This document shows, one piece after another, positions 48,201 to 56,773 of a stretch of 64,000 nt of DNA; position 1 is the first letter of the stretch; each line of letters starts with the position of its first letter. A model generated the notes under the pieces. The model saw nothing but the letters and a program-made list of their open reading frames with translations. It was not told the DNA's origin and searched no databases. Source of the stretch: Bacillus pumilus (GTDB taxonomy: Bacteria > Bacillota > Bacilli > Bacillales > Bacillaceae). The DNA is taken from contig NZ_CP047089.1 of NCBI RefSeq assembly GCF_009937765.1, positions 804,272 to 868,271 on the forward strand. Reading direction: 5' to 3'. The translations under genes and the position numbers were made by a program.

Positions 48201-49556
48201 ATGTTATCGAAACGTGAAGAAGAAAGAAGAAATCAATTAGAAGTAGTGGCTTTAGATGAATTAGTGCCTGAAGATCATCTTGTGCGGAAAATTGAACAAG
48301 CAATCGATTTCGACTTCATTTATGATCTTGTCAAAGATCATTATAGTTCTAATAATGGTAGACCAAGTGTTGATCCTGTTGTTCTCATTAAGATGGTCTT
48401 AATCCAATATCTATTTGGTATTCGCTCTATGCGTCAAACCATTAAAGAAATTGAAACCAATGTGGCTTATCGTTGGTTTATTGGGTATGGATTTTCGGAG
48501 AAAATTCCGCACTTTTCTACCTTCGGTAAAAACTACGTGAGACGCTTCCACGATACAGATTTATTCGAACAAATTTTTTATCGAATCTTAAGAGAAGCGA
48601 TGAAAAAAGGGCTCGTTGACCCGTCTATCGCCTTCATTGATTCGACTCATGTCAAAGCGAACGCCAATAAGAAAAAACTTGAAAAGAAAATCGTTCGAGT
48701 TGAGACAAGAAGTTATCAAAATCAGCTTCATGAGGAGATCAATATTGATCGTGAAGAACATGGAAAAAAGCCCTTACCCCTACAGAATAAAGAAGAAACA
48801 AAAGAAATCAAGGTCAGTACAACTGACCCAGAGAGTGGCTATTATGTAAAGTATGAACGTGAAAAGTCATTTGCTTATTCATTTCATACAGCTTGTGATT
48901 CAAAAGGATTTATTTTAGGCTCGCTGGTCACAGGCGGAAATGTTCATGATAGTCGTATGTTGGATTCACTCGTATCAAAAGTGACAGAGAAAGTCGGAAA
49001 ACCAAATGTAGTCGCAGTAGATGCGGGATATAAAACACCTTACATCGCTAAGTTCTTAATGGATCAAGAGATAAGACCTGTCATGCCCTACACTCGTCCA
49101 AGAACAAAAGCTGGTTATTTGAAAAAGAATGAATACGTATATGATGCATATTTTGATTGTTACATTTGCCCCAACGGGCAAATTCTCTCTTATCGTACAA
49201 CGACTAGAGAAGGCTATAAGCAATATGCATCCGATTCAGAAGTATGTGAGTCCTGCTCGTTTTTAGATAAGTGTACCCAAAGTCAAAACCACACCAAACA
49301 AATTCATCGGCATATTTGGCAGGATTATCTAGATGAAGCAGACAATCTGAGACTCACTGAAATAAATAAGAGCATCTACGCAAAACGGAAAGAAACGATT
49401 GAACGCGTTTTTGCGGATGCAAAAGAAAAGCATGGTATGCGTTGGACGAAACTTCGTGGACTAAAAAAAGTTTCAATGCAAGCGATGCTTACTTTCGCTG
49501 CCATGAACCTTAAAAAGCTAGCAAACTGGACATGGAAAGTACCATGTCCAGCGTAA
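48201..49556 (+). CDS. IS1182-family transposase
   Basis: 451 residues from the ATG after GGGGGATAAAC; a 27-codon upstream extension lies in the terminal repeat. An N-terminal DUF772-type helical domain (about 20-110, PSVDPVVLIKMVLIQYLFGIRSMR) precedes the DDE domain: first Asp in AFIDSTHVKANAN, second in VVAVDAGYKTPYIA and Glu in KRKETIERVFADAKEKHGMR. A zinc-ribbon-like cysteine cluster (CYICPNG, CESCSFLDKC) lies between. All catalytic residues are intact. Confidence 0.92.
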   Translation: MLSKREEERRNQLEVVALDELVPEDHLVRKIEQAIDFDFIYDLVKDHYSSNNGRPSVDPVVLIKMVLIQYLFGIRSMRQTIKEIETNVAYRWFIGYGFSEKIPHFSTFGKNYVRRFHDTDLFEQIFYRILREAMKKGLVDPSIAFIDSTHVKANANKKKLEKKIVRVETRSYQNQLHEEINIDREEHGKKPLPLQNKEETKEIKVSTTDPESGYYVKYEREKSFAYSFHTACDSKGFILGSLVTGGNVHDSRMLDSLVSKVTEKVGKPNVVAVDAGYKTPYIAKFLMDQEIRPVMPYTRPRTKAGYLKKNEYVYDAYFDCYICPNGQILSYRTTTREGYKQYASDSEVCESCSFLDKCTQSQNHTKQIHRHIWQDYLDEADNLRLTEINKSIYAKRKETIERVFADAKEKHGMRWTKLRGLKKVSMQAMLTFAAMNLKKLANWTWKVPCPA

Positions 49557-49585
49557 AACACATGATGTTTTTTCAAAAAATGTGA

Positions 49586-49620
49586 AAACCCCACTTTTAC
49601 TTGAAGTAAAAGTGGGGTTT
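49586..49620. terminator. terminator hairpin in the right end of the IS
   Basis: AAACCCCACTTTTACTT and AAGTAAAAGTGGGGTTT arms around a single G form a long stem. Read on the minus strand it is followed by TTTTCACATTTTTT, so it could also stop transcription coming from the glycosyltransferase gene. Confidence 0.8.
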
Positions 49621-49633
49621 GTCTACGGTCTGA

Positions 49634-49653
49634 CAGACTCATAATTGAGTCTG
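49634..49653. repeat. right copy of 20-bp palindromic duplication flanking the IS
   Basis: Identical to 48109-48128. It contains the stop codon and last codons of the glycosyltransferase gene. Confidence 0.9.
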
Positions 49654-50808
49654 TTTCGTCTGCATCCATTGATCGATCGTCCGCAATGCTTTATCGGTTC
49701 CACCTGCTGTTTGGAAGCTTTCTTCAATTTTTTCAATTCCAGCACGGTACGTGTCGCTTCCTAGAACAGATTCTACGGTTTCTCTTAGCTGCTTTGCTGT
49801 CAGTTGATCTTTATCAAGTGCTCGGGCAGCAGATAGCTCGGTCAGTCTTTGTGCGACCATCGGCTGATCTTTGTCGACCGGAATGACAACCATTGGCACG
49901 TGATAATGAATGCCTTCATTGACACTGTTCATTCCGCCATGTGTCACAAACACGTCTGTCAGTTCAAGCACTTCAAGCTGCGGCACATAAGACTCGATCA
50001 GAAAATGAGAAGGTGCTTCTTTTAAGAGAGACCGATCCACTTTTTCACCTGTTGCGAGTACCACTTTTCCATCAAAATCGGCAAAGGCATCAATACACAT
50101 ATTAAAAAATGCCTCTGTATCTCCAAGAACAGTTCCCATCGAAATAAAGACAACTTTTTCTCGCTCAAGAGCTTCCAGCGGGAAATCATGCTGATCTGCC
50201 CTTTTTAGAAAGCTCGGTCCAATGAAAACAAATGAGTCGTTCACTGCATCGACAGAAGGCTGAAAATATTCACTTGTATACACGATATTCAGTTCTCCGC
50301 GATTTTTCATAAATTGCATCAAACGCGTTGGCTGAACGCCAAAACGCTCTTGTATGCTTTCTAACAGATGATCAGCTCTCTCATCCTTTCTGTATAGCGG
50401 TGTATCAAAATGCGCCTCTTGCAGCACAAAGGATGGATTTGAACCGATCCCTGGAATTTGTAAGTAATCTCGAACAAGCTCCCCTGCCCCAAACATATCA
50501 AAATAGACAAAATCAAATGAATGCTGCTGAGATAGTGTTTCCACCACCTCTAAAATATCAAATGATGTTTGCAGCATGGCATGAAAGAACGGCTGCATGG
50601 AATCAAGATTTCCTTCATCCACGTGTAATGTCCGAATATAGTCTGGATGTTTATGTACGTGAGCGCCTAAGCGTTTCATTCGTTCCTCATAATGTACAGT
50701 TGTGACCGCATGCACTTCATCTCCACGATCTACCCATGCTTTGATAATTCCTAACATAGGATTCACATGCCCTTCAGCAGGAAATGTAATCAATAAAACC
50801 TTCGCCAC
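49639..50808 (-). CDS. macrolide-type UDP-glucosyltransferase (YjiC/YojK family)
   Basis: GT1-family, GT-B fold enzyme that glucosylates small hydrophobic acceptors such as macrolides or flavonoids. 389 residues. The N-terminal acceptor domain has FPAEGHVNPMLGI with the probable catalytic His. The C-terminal nucleotide-sugar motif is VTHGGMNSVNEGIHYHVPM followed by PVDKDQPMVAQR. Starts at a GTG behind AGGAGG. Its last codons (KQTQL, stop) lie inside a palindrome that was probably its terminator stem and is now split from its T run by the IS. Substrate unknown. Confidence 0.88.
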   Translation of the reverse strand: MAKVLLITFPAEGHVNPMLGIIKAWVDRGDEVHAVTTVHYEERMKRLGAHVHKHPDYIRTLHVDEGNLDSMQPFFHAMLQTSFDILEVVETLSQQHSFDFVYFDMFGAGELVRDYLQIPGIGSNPSFVLQEAHFDTPLYRKDERADHLLESIQERFGVQPTRLMQFMKNRGELNIVYTSEYFQPSVDAVNDSFVFIGPSFLKRADQHDFPLEALEREKVVFISMGTVLGDTEAFFNMCIDAFADFDGKVVLATGEKVDRSLLKEAPSHFLIESYVPQLEVLELTDVFVTHGGMNSVNEGIHYHVPMVVIPVDKDQPMVAQRLTELSAARALDKDQLTAKQLRETVESVLGSDTYRAGIEKIEESFQTAGGTDKALRTIDQWMQTKQTQL

Positions 50809-50933
50809 AGAAATACCTCCTCATTGTCAATTCTCTTCCATGTTAATCATATACAGCCAGCAGGCTCAACAAATACGCCTGTAAAGGGAAGAAATGAGTC
50901 TTATGGCTAGTATTTCATGATAAAGTGGCAGGA

Positions 50934-50971
50934 AAAAAGACAAAGTCTCCTAATAAGAACTTTGTCTTTTT
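50934..50971. terminator. bidirectional hairpin between the glycosyltransferase and the secreted-protein gene
   Basis: AAAAAGACAAAGT and ACTTTGTCTTTTT arms with a 12-base loop and T runs on both strands. It lies in the 243-base gap before the next gene; I see nothing else there. Confidence 0.75.
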
Positions 50972-51051
50972 CACATTATGATTTGAGAAGCATTTTTTTT
51001 AAATACATCAGACTGTTTTTTCAATGGAGATCGGATCTAATGTTTTGATAT

Positions 51052-51603
51052 TTATTCAAAGCACGCTGAATACACATTTCCTATATTGAAAAATTCAAGC
51101 AGTGCTCTTTTTGCTTCAGGACTAGCATTTTTCGCTGCTTTATTTACAGCTGCCTTTACAGCATTCCACTTACTTTTCCCCGCCTGTCTGGCGGCTTTAT
51201 ACGCTGGAATCAATGTTTTAACAAATTTTGTCGCGCCTCCTGCAGCTTTTATTGCGGACTTGACTTTTGCAATTTTTGCTATTGGTATAACATTGGTTAT
51301 AATAGCAGTTCCAACCGCAGAAATACAACCAACTACACCCATAGTAACAACCTCACCATGTCGTTGAAGAGGGATATTAGAGTTCTCTTTCAACCATTTA
51401 ACTACGGCTTCATCTCCTTTTGCAATAACGCTGTCAGGTAAAGCTTCAATCGTCAATAAAACCTCTAGCAACTCTTGATACTCTTCATCCACTTCTGAAT
51501 TAGGACTAATTGCTGTTGCATTCGCTGTAAAAATCGTTGACAATAACATGAAAAGAGCTGTTATGAAGCATATAACACTCTTCTTATGAAAAATAGTTGT
51601 CAT
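51052..51603 (-). CDS. secreted basic protein, bacteriocin/toxin candidate
   Basis: 183 residues from the ATG at 51601-51603 (AAAGGGG upstream). A clear Sec signal peptide (basic HKK, hydrophobic ICFITALFMLLSTIF, cleavage near ANATA) is followed by an acidic stretch (about 33-90) and then a strongly cationic, alanine/glycine-rich half: GVVGCISAVGTAIITNVIP as a membrane-active-looking segment, then many Lys/Ala repeats (KVKSAIKAAGG, KWNAVKAAVNKAAK). Two cysteines (GC and near the C-terminus AC) could pair. The layout recalls secreted non-lantibiotic bacteriocins with an acidic pro-part, such as SdpC-type or streptococcin A-M57-like proteins, but I recognise no family. Confidence 0.65.
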   Translation of the reverse strand: MTTIFHKKSVICFITALFMLLSTIFTANATAISPNSEVDEEYQELLEVLLTIEALPDSVIAKGDEAVVKWLKENSNIPLQRHGEVVTMGVVGCISAVGTAIITNVIPIAKIAKVKSAIKAAGGATKFVKTLIPAYKAARQAGKSKWNAVKAAVNKAAKNASPEAKRALLEFFNIGNVYSACFE

Positions 51604-51703
51604 CCAATATACCCCTTTCTTGTTTATTTTTTGTATATGAGGTAAAAATATCATATTATAATAATTGTTTCAATTTTATAGATTCATATTGGAGGGATAT
51701 TTT

Positions 51704-51886
51704 GTGAAAGTCTTGGAGAAATACAGTTATTTAATCATCATTCTTTGTCTGGCGGCAATGATCGTGACAAACTTCACTGTGAATGACAATACAATAAAAA
51801 ATACTGTATCCGTGATTGGATTTATCATTGTTCTTCTTACAATTATACCTGCGGCTATTTACAGGAAAGGCCAAAAAGGCAGGTAA
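51704..51886 (+). CDS. small two-helix membrane protein, possible immunity protein
   Basis: 60 residues from the GTG at 51704 behind GGAGGGA. Two hydrophobic helices (YLIIILCLAAMIVTNF and TVSVIGFIIVLLTIIPAAIY) are separated by a short polar loop, with a basic tail (RKGQKGR). It is divergent from the secreted basic protein, with about 100 bases between start codons. Size and topology fit a bacteriocin immunity protein; no homologue is recognised. Confidence 0.6.
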   Translation: MKVLEKYSYLIIILCLAAMIVTNFTVNDNTIKNTVSVIGFIIVLLTIIPAAIYRKGQKGR

Positions 51887-51899
51887 CCCCTTTATAGCA

Positions 51900-51940
51900 A
51901 TAACCCCCATTCTTATGTTAAGAGTGGGGGTTATTTTATT
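51900..51940 (+). terminator. terminator of the small membrane gene
   Basis: ATAACCCCCATTCTT and AAGAGTGGGGGTTAT arms form a stem of about 14 bp, followed by TTTATT. Confidence 0.9.
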
Positions 51941-52011
51941 ATACTCGGATAGATGTTGCTGTGTTGCTACAAGATCATTTTTTCACTAACGATCAATCCG
52001 ATTGAACATAC

Positions 52012-52038
52012 AAAAAACCCTCATCAAATGAAGAGGGG
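52012..52038 (-). terminator. terminator of the tRNA-Arg gene
   Basis: Minus-strand CCCTC-N10-GAGGG is followed by TTTTTTG, about 40 bases after the tRNA. Confidence 0.8.
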
Positions 52039-52077
52039 TTCATGAAAGACCTTTATCATCGTAAACAAGGTCAAGTA

Positions 52078-52153
52078 CGCGCTCGGAGGGATTCGAACCC
52101 CCGGCAGACGTGGTACCGGAAACCACCGCTCTATCCAACTGAGCTACGAGCGC
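52078..52153 (-). tRNA. trnQ-Arg: tRNA-Arg (CCG)
   Basis: Full cloverleaf on the minus strand: acceptor GCGCTCG/CGAGCGC, D arm with GCTCAGTTGGATAGAGC, anticodon arm GTGGT-TTCCGGT-ACCAC with anticodon CCG, and T arm GGGGGTTCGAATCCC. No CCA is encoded. Its place beside clpP matches trnQ-Arg of B. subtilis. Confidence 0.96.
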
Positions 52154-52270
52154 ACGATATGTTTTTGAACGTCAGCATATCAAATTATAAGGGAAATGCT
52201 GCAAGAAAGCAATGATATTCTGATGTCTTCAAAGAAGAAGCCTGCACCGAAAAGATGCAGACATGTCTAC

Positions 52271-52612
52271 TTATGCACTTTTAACTGATGCAATAATTTT
52301 TCGTTCTATGTTTTCATTTACTTCATCCACTGTTTTGACAAGACAAATGATCCCATCAATAAATGGCCAAATGAACAATGTCAACCATCCTAGTAGAAGC
52401 ATAGTCACTGCATAGCCTTTCTTTTCATCAAGATAAAAACGATGAACGGCAATCGCTCCAAGGAACCACCACAAAATAAATACAACTAATTTCGACTTTT
52501 TTTTGGCTTGAAGTTCGGTTGATACAACAATACGTTGTTGATCAGTCAAATTACTTTTCTCCAAAAGATTATCCACTCTTTTTCCTTCTTTCTGACTATA
52601 TAATGATGACAT
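52271..52612 (-). CDS. TM2-domain membrane protein
   Basis: 113 residues from the ATG at 52610-52612. A short charged N-terminal region (about 1-40) is followed by a TM2 domain: helix VVFILWWFLGAIAVHRFYLDEKKGYAV with the diagnostic G-x2-x-HRFYL turn, then helix TMLLLGWLTLFIWPFIDGI. Function unknown. The ribosome site GAGGT lies inside a perfect palindrome. An extension to 52762 has no ribosome site and was not used. Confidence 0.75.
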   Translation of the reverse strand: MSSLYSQKEGKRVDNLLEKSNLTDQQRIVVSTELQAKKKSKLVVFILWWFLGAIAVHRFYLDEKKGYAVTMLLLGWLTLFIWPFIDGIICLVKTVDEVNENIERKIIASVKSA

Positions 52613-52630
52613 AGGTAATATTACCTCATA
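52605..52630 (-). promoter_or_regulatory. palindrome over the TM2-gene ribosome site
   Basis: AGGTAATATTACCT (52613-52626) is a perfect 14-bp palindrome ending immediately before the start codon and including the Shine-Dalgarno. It could be an operator or a small translation-masking hairpin. Confidence 0.4.
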
Positions 52631-52732
52631 GCAGAAAGTTTTACCATATTTTTTTAAAACTTTTCCATGGTTTAAGAAAATAAATTTTGGGAAAAATAAC
52701 ATGTGGTTGTCGAATTTTTTGATTGCGTTTTG

Positions 52733-52749
52733 TTTGACCTTTATTGACC
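52733..52749. promoter_or_regulatory. CtsR operator of clpP
   Basis: Read on the minus strand, GGTCAATAAAGGTCAAA is the heptad direct repeat recognised by CtsR. It overlaps the -35 element of clpP, so bound CtsR blocks transcription until heat or protein stress. Confidence 0.92.
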
Positions 52750-52762
52750 AAAAATGTATCAT
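52734..52762 (+). promoter_or_regulatory. sigma-A promoter of clpP
   Basis: TTGACC (52734-52739), 17-base spacer, TATCAT (52757-52762). Confidence 0.8.
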
Positions 52763-52801
52763 TGAATTACATACTTACCTAAAAGGTGAAGGAGGAACAT
52801 T

Positions 52802-53398
52802 ATGAATTTAATACCTACAGTCATTGAACAAACAAATCGTGGGGAAAGAGCTTACGACATTTATTCTCGTCTTTTAAAAGACCGTATTATCATGCTTGGT
52901 TCTGCGATCGATGACAATGTTGCCAACTCCATCGTGTCACAGCTGCTTTTCTTAGAAGCTGAAGATCCAGAAAAAGATATTTCTATCTACATTAACAGCC
53001 CTGGCGGTTCAATCACAGCTGGTATGGCCATTTACGATACGATGCAATTTATTAAACCAAAGGTATCAACCATTTGTATTGGTATGGCTGCATCTATGGG
53101 TGCGTTCCTGCTTGCTGCTGGTGAAAAAGGTAAGCGTTATGCCCTTCCAAACAGTGAAGTCATGATTCACCAACCACTAGGTGGTGCCCAAGGTCAAGCA
53201 ACAGAAATTGAAATTGCGGCAAAACGAATCCTTTCTTTACGCGATAAACTGAACCAAGTACTTGCTGAACGTACTGGTCAGCCAATTGAAGTCATTGAGC
53301 GCGATACAGATCGTGACAACTTCAAAACAGCGGAAGAAGCACTTCAATACGGACTCATTGACAAAGTCTTGACCCGTAATACAGAAGAACAAAAATAA
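52802..53398 (+). CDS. clpP: ATP-dependent Clp protease proteolytic subunit
   Basis: Serine protease subunit that forms a 14-mer and degrades proteins fed by ClpX, ClpC and ClpE. 198 residues. [21 protein letters not shown] is family-typical, the catalytic Ser is in [11 protein letters not shown], the His in MIHQPLGG and the Asp in ERDTDRDNF. The ribosome site AAGGAGGAA is strong. A CtsR operator covers the promoter, so it belongs to the class III heat-shock genes. Confidence 0.98.
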   Translation: MNLIPTVIEQTNRGERAYDIYSRLLKDRIIMLGSAIDDNVANSIVSQLLFLEAEDPEKDISIYINSPGGSITAGMAIYDTMQFIKPKVSTICIGMAASMGAFLLAAGEKGKRYALPNSEVMIHQPLGGAQGQATEIEIAAKRILSLRDKLNQVLAERTGQPIEVIERDTDRDNFKTAEEALQYGLIDKVLTRNTEEQK

Positions 53399-53410
53399 TA
53401 TGACAAAATA

Positions 53411-53441
53411 AACCGTCTGCTCCTTGAACAGACGGTTTTTT
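53411..53441. terminator. terminator between convergent clpP and yvdD
   Basis: AACCGTCTG and CAGACGGTT arms with a 9-base loop, followed by T5 on the plus strand. Confidence 0.9.
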
Positions 53442-53457
53442 GTGTTGAAAATACGCT

Positions 53458-54036
53458 TTACGACAACTCCGTCCATTTCTGCTCAAGAGTTGGTGTTTGA
53501 TAAGAAGACATCTGTGTAATTAATTCCTCCGGTTCGCTGGAAGCATGTAACAATTGAAGATGTGATTCATTCGAAAAACCTTCCTGTACACTAAACTTCA
53601 CCATGTCTATAAGCGGATTGAAATAGTCATTCACTTGATACAAGCCGATTGGCTTTTGGTGAATGCCGATTTGAGCCCAGCATAGCACCTCAAATAATTC
53701 TTCATATGTACCAAAGCCGCCTGGCATTGCAATAAATCCATCAGCCAGCTCACTCATTTTCGCTTTTCGTTCGTGCATTCCTGTTACTTCGATTAATTCT
53801 GTCAGCTCTTGATGCACCACTTCTCCTCTAAAAAGCCCTTTAGGCATCACCCCAATGACTTGCCCGCCATGTCTTAAGATCTCATCTGCAATGGCACCCA
53901 TTAATCCAATTCGTGAACCGCCGTATACAAGTCGGATGTCTTGCTCTGCCATATAAGCCCCTAGCTCTACAGCCTTTTCTTTGTAGACGTCCTTCACGCC
54001 TGGATTCGAACCAGCAAACACACAAATCGTTTTCAT
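53458..54036 (-). CDS. yvdD: LOG-family nucleoside 5'-monophosphate phosphoribohydrolase YvdD
   Basis: Lysine-decarboxylase-like (LOG) hydrolase that releases bases from 5'-monophosphates, as in cytokinin activation. 192 residues. The motif GGSRIGLMG is followed by [20 protein letters not shown], where PGG-GT-E is diagnostic; [10 protein letters not shown] precedes it. The ATG at 54034-54036 follows TGGAG by 8 bases and matches the family N-terminus [13 protein letters not shown]. It is convergent with clpP. Confidence 0.92.
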   Translation of the reverse strand: MKTICVFAGSNPGVKDVYKEKAVELGAYMAEQDIRLVYGGSRIGLMGAIADEILRHGGQVIGVMPKGLFRGEVVHQELTELIEVTGMHERKAKMSELADGFIAMPGGFGTYEELFEVLCWAQIGIHQKPIGLYQVNDYFNPLIDMVKFSVQEGFSNESHLQLLHASSEPEELITQMSSYQTPTLEQKWTELS

Positions 54037-54173
54037 CAAAAACAGCTCCATCTCTCTCTATGATTTCTTCACCCACTCATTCTACTATAATTGTTTTTCA
54101 AAAAACAGCCGCTCCATCTATATATAGTGTAAAATCAAAAGGTGCACACCATATAAGGAGCTGTTTAAAGAGA

Positions 54174-54503
54174 ATGCAAACAAATGAGATGGAGAAATGG
54201 ATCAAGGATTTTTACAAAAAGAGAAATTGGGCAGAATACGGACCGTTTATCCGGTTAGGGTTCCTGATGGAAGAAACAGGCGAACTCGCGCGCGCTGTTA
54301 GAGCCATTGAGATCGGACGTGACCGGCCTGACGAGCAAAAACAAAAATCAGCTGAGTTGAAGAGAGAACTCGTTGAAGAAATGGGAGATGTATTAGGGAA
54401 TCTACTTATTTTAGCCGATCTCTATGATGTCACAGTAGAAGAGATTTTCTCCTCGCATCAACAGAAACTCACAAAGCGTTTTTCAGAACTGAAAAGCACG
54501 TGA
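54174..54503 (+). CDS. yvdC: MazG-like nucleotide pyrophosphohydrolase YvdC
   Basis: 109 residues, helical MazG-type fold that hydrolyses nucleoside triphosphates. EETGELARAVRAIEIGRD and ELVEEMGDVLGNLLILADL supply the EExxE...ExxD acidic metal site. The ATG at 54174 is supported by homology, though AAGGAG is about 13 bases upstream. Divergent from yvdD. Confidence 0.88.
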   Translation: MQTNEMEKWIKDFYKKRNWAEYGPFIRLGFLMEETGELARAVRAIEIGRDRPDEQKQKSAELKRELVEEMGDVLGNLLILADLYDVTVEEIFSSHQQKLTKRFSELKST

Positions 54504-54525
54504 CCACATTGTCACGTGCTTTTTT
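54493..54525 (+). terminator. terminator of yvdC
   Basis: AAGCACGTGAC and GTCACGTGCTT arms with a 6-base loop, followed by TTTTT. The yvdC stop codon is within the stem. Confidence 0.9.
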
Positions 54526-54531
54526 CCACCC

Positions 54532-56154
54532 CTATAGATGCTGAGGTGAAATATCATCAGTTCGTTCAAAGAAATACTGTTTTCCAATATGATGGAAAAG
54601 ACCTGTTCGACGCAAAAGCTCTTTCGGCTGTGATTGAAGTCCGACAATCATCAGCTTACCATTATGATGCTTTAACCGATTGGAGATATTCATCAGCACC
54701 GCTTCTGCTGATGTGTCCATATAATTGACTTTATTCATGAGCAGAATGAGCGTTTTCGGCTTTGTCTGAACATGGTCCAAAATTGAATTTTCGAGTGAAT
54801 CTGTTGTTCCGAAAAACAGCGGCCCTTCAATGGCGTACATACTGATGCCTTGCTGGTCTGTCTGTTTTTCTAAAGCAGCTGCCGTTTCCATTTGGGGAAC
54901 CACAACATTTGGACGAATGCTGGTTATCTGGCTCATTTTTTTGATAAAAGCGATAAAGGCTAAAATGAGCCCTGCGGTGACGCCAATTATCAAATCACCG
55001 ATGACCGTCAGCAAGAAGGTAACGACAAGTACAAGGGAATCCGCATTTTTCACTTTTACAATATTGATAAACTCTTTTTTCTCACTCATATTCCAAGCTA
55101 CAAACATTAAAATCGGTGCCATCGCAGCAAGTGGAATCATCGACGCATATGGTGCAAATAGCATTAAGATAAGCAAGACGACGACGCCATGCACAACACC
55201 TGAAATCGGGCTTGCTCCGCCATTTTTGATGTTTGTTGCCGTACGGGCAATCGCCCCAGTCGCTGGAATTCCTCCAAACAACGGTGCCGCCATATTGGCA
55301 ATTCCTTGCCCGACAAGCTCTTTATTGCTGTCATGCTTTGAGCCTTTCATATTGTCTGCGACCATTGCGGATAAAATTGATTCCACGCCGCCTAAAAGCG
55401 CAATGATAATCGCTGGAGGGAGGAGATAGATCATTTTTTCAATCGTTAATTCAGGAAAAGCAAAGCTTGGTAGCTGACGAGGAATTTCCCCGTATGCCGA
55501 GCCGATCGTTTCAACTTGTCCTTGGAAAAAGAGAACAGCTAGAAACGTTGAAGCCAATAAACCTAATAGAGCACCAGGTATTTTTGGAATGTATTTTTGT
55601 GCCGCCAAAATCACAATGAGCCCAATCACAGCTGTGAGGATGGCAAGACTGTTTACGGTACCGAGATGGACCACAATTTCTCTCATATTGAGGAAAAAGC
55701 TTTCATGCTTTTCAACACCCTTTAATCCGAGGAAGTTGGCAATCTGCCCTGAAAAAATAATGACAGCAATGCCAGCAGTAAAGCCGATGATAACCGGACG
55801 AGGAATAAATTTCATGAGCTTTCCTAGTTTGAATATTCCGAATAAGACAAGTATACACCCTGCCATAAAACCGGCAATGAGTAAGTTTTCGATACCATAT
55901 TGGCTGACGATACCAAATAAAATCGGAACAAACGCCCCAGTCGGCCCGCCAATCTGATACTTTGAACCACCAAACAATGAAATCAAAATGCCGGCAACGA
56001 TGACTGTATATAATCCATATTCTGGTCCGACACCAGATGCAATGGCAAAAGCCATGCCTAAAGGAATTGCCACAACGCCCACGACAAGCCCAGCGATTAA
56101 ATCACGTCTCAACTTTGATGTATCATATCCTTCAAATCTTCCATAAAAACGCAT
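54532..56154 (-). CDS. yvdB: SulP-family anion transporter (YvdB type)
   Basis: 540-residue SulP/SLC26 transporter: about 12-14 helices (about 15-420) and a cytoplasmic STAS domain (about 435-530, LMNKVNYMDTSAEAVL). GMAFAIASGVGPEYGLYT and GIPATGAIARTATN are conserved family stretches. With the carbonic anhydrase 37 bases upstream in the same direction it is likely a bicarbonate transporter, although sulfate or another anion is possible. Confidence 0.92.
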   Translation of the reverse strand: MRFYGRFEGYDTSKLRRDLIAGLVVGVVAIPLGMAFAIASGVGPEYGLYTVIVAGILISLFGGSKYQIGGPTGAFVPILFGIVSQYGIENLLIAGFMAGCILVLFGIFKLGKLMKFIPRPVIIGFTAGIAVIIFSGQIANFLGLKGVEKHESFFLNMREIVVHLGTVNSLAILTAVIGLIVILAAQKYIPKIPGALLGLLASTFLAVLFFQGQVETIGSAYGEIPRQLPSFAFPELTIEKMIYLLPPAIIIALLGGVESILSAMVADNMKGSKHDSNKELVGQGIANMAAPLFGGIPATGAIARTATNIKNGGASPISGVVHGVVVLLILMLFAPYASMIPLAAMAPILMFVAWNMSEKKEFINIVKVKNADSLVLVVTFLLTVIGDLIIGVTAGLILAFIAFIKKMSQITSIRPNVVVPQMETAAALEKQTDQQGISMYAIEGPLFFGTTDSLENSILDHVQTKPKTLILLMNKVNYMDTSAEAVLMNISNRLKHHNGKLMIVGLQSQPKELLRRTGLFHHIGKQYFFERTDDISPQHL

Positions 56155-56191
56155 GGTATGTGTTGGCCTCCTTCAAGTATGTGTAGATGAT

Positions 56192-56773
56192 TTAGGTATA
56201 CTGCGCGTCAATCTGTTTATCTTTCACAACGACATCCAGCTTTCCCGTTGCTGGATGAATGACAAGTCCATGAACAGCCACATCACTTGGCATAAGTGGA
56301 TGCTCTTTGACCAATTTCACACTTTGGGACACGCTCTCTTCAACCGAATCAAAGCCTGTCAGCCATCCCTTTAAATCAACCCCTGAGTTTTTCACAATGC
56401 TCAAACATTTCTCTTCAATACCGCGCGCTTTCGCCTTTTCAAGTAAAGGATCTGCCGCAAGACCTGCCATTCCGCATTCATGATGTCCTACAATGCATAC
56501 CTCTTCTGCCTTTAGTTCATAGATAGCTAGAAGAATACTCCGCATCACACTGCCAAAAGGATGTGTGACGATGGCGCCCGCATTTTTAATGACCTTCGCA
56601 TCACCGTTGCGCAGTCCCATGGATTGCGGCAATAATTCCAAAAGACGTGTATCCATGCAAGTTAATATAACGAGTTTCTTTTCGGGAAATTTCCCCGCTT
56701 TGTAAGGCTCATAATGTCTCTCATGTACGAACTCTGAATTGTGCTGAAGAATCTGTTCTAATTTTGATCCCAT
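56192..56773 (-). CDS. yvdA: beta-carbonic anhydrase (YvdA type)
   Basis: Interconverts CO2 and bicarbonate. 193 residues from the ATG at 56771-56773, behind GGGAGATGG; a longer frame to 56923 was not used. The zinc ligands and dyad are in ILTCMDTRL (Cys, Asp, Arg) and VGHHECGM (His, Cys). Followed by the SulP gene, indicating joint handling of bicarbonate. The enzyme family and metal site are seen; activity is inferred. Confidence 0.9.
   Translation of the reverse strand: MGSKLEQILQHNSEFVHERHYEPYKAGKFPEKKLVILTCMDTRLLELLPQSMGLRNGDAKVIKNAGAIVTHPFGSVMRSILLAIYELKAEEVCIVGHHECGMAGLAADPLLEKAKARGIEEKCLSIVKNSGVDLKGWLTGFDSVEESVSQSVKLVKEHPLMPSDVAVHGLVIHPATGKLDVVVKDKQIDAQYT

Larger units (their letters stand above)
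48129..49633 (+). mobile_element. IS1182-family insertion sequence, complete
   Basis: A 1505-bp element bounded by imperfect terminal inverted repeats TCAGCTTGTAGACAAA (48129-48144) and, inverted, TCAGACCGTAGACAAA (49618-49633), with 13 of 16 positions matching. It holds one intact transposase gene. Terminator hairpins lie inside both ends. A 20-bp palindromic direct repeat flanks it. No frameshift is seen, so it may be active. Family assignment rests on the transposase. Confidence 0.88.

Noticed and set aside
53913-54173. 87-codon extension of yvdC
   Set aside because: It is antisense to the yvdD start region and has no homology; the MazG-like part begins at 54174.
54830-55429. 199-codon plus-strand ORF
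   Set aside because: It lies wholly inside the SulP gene in the opposite strand; the SulP reading has clear domain motifs.
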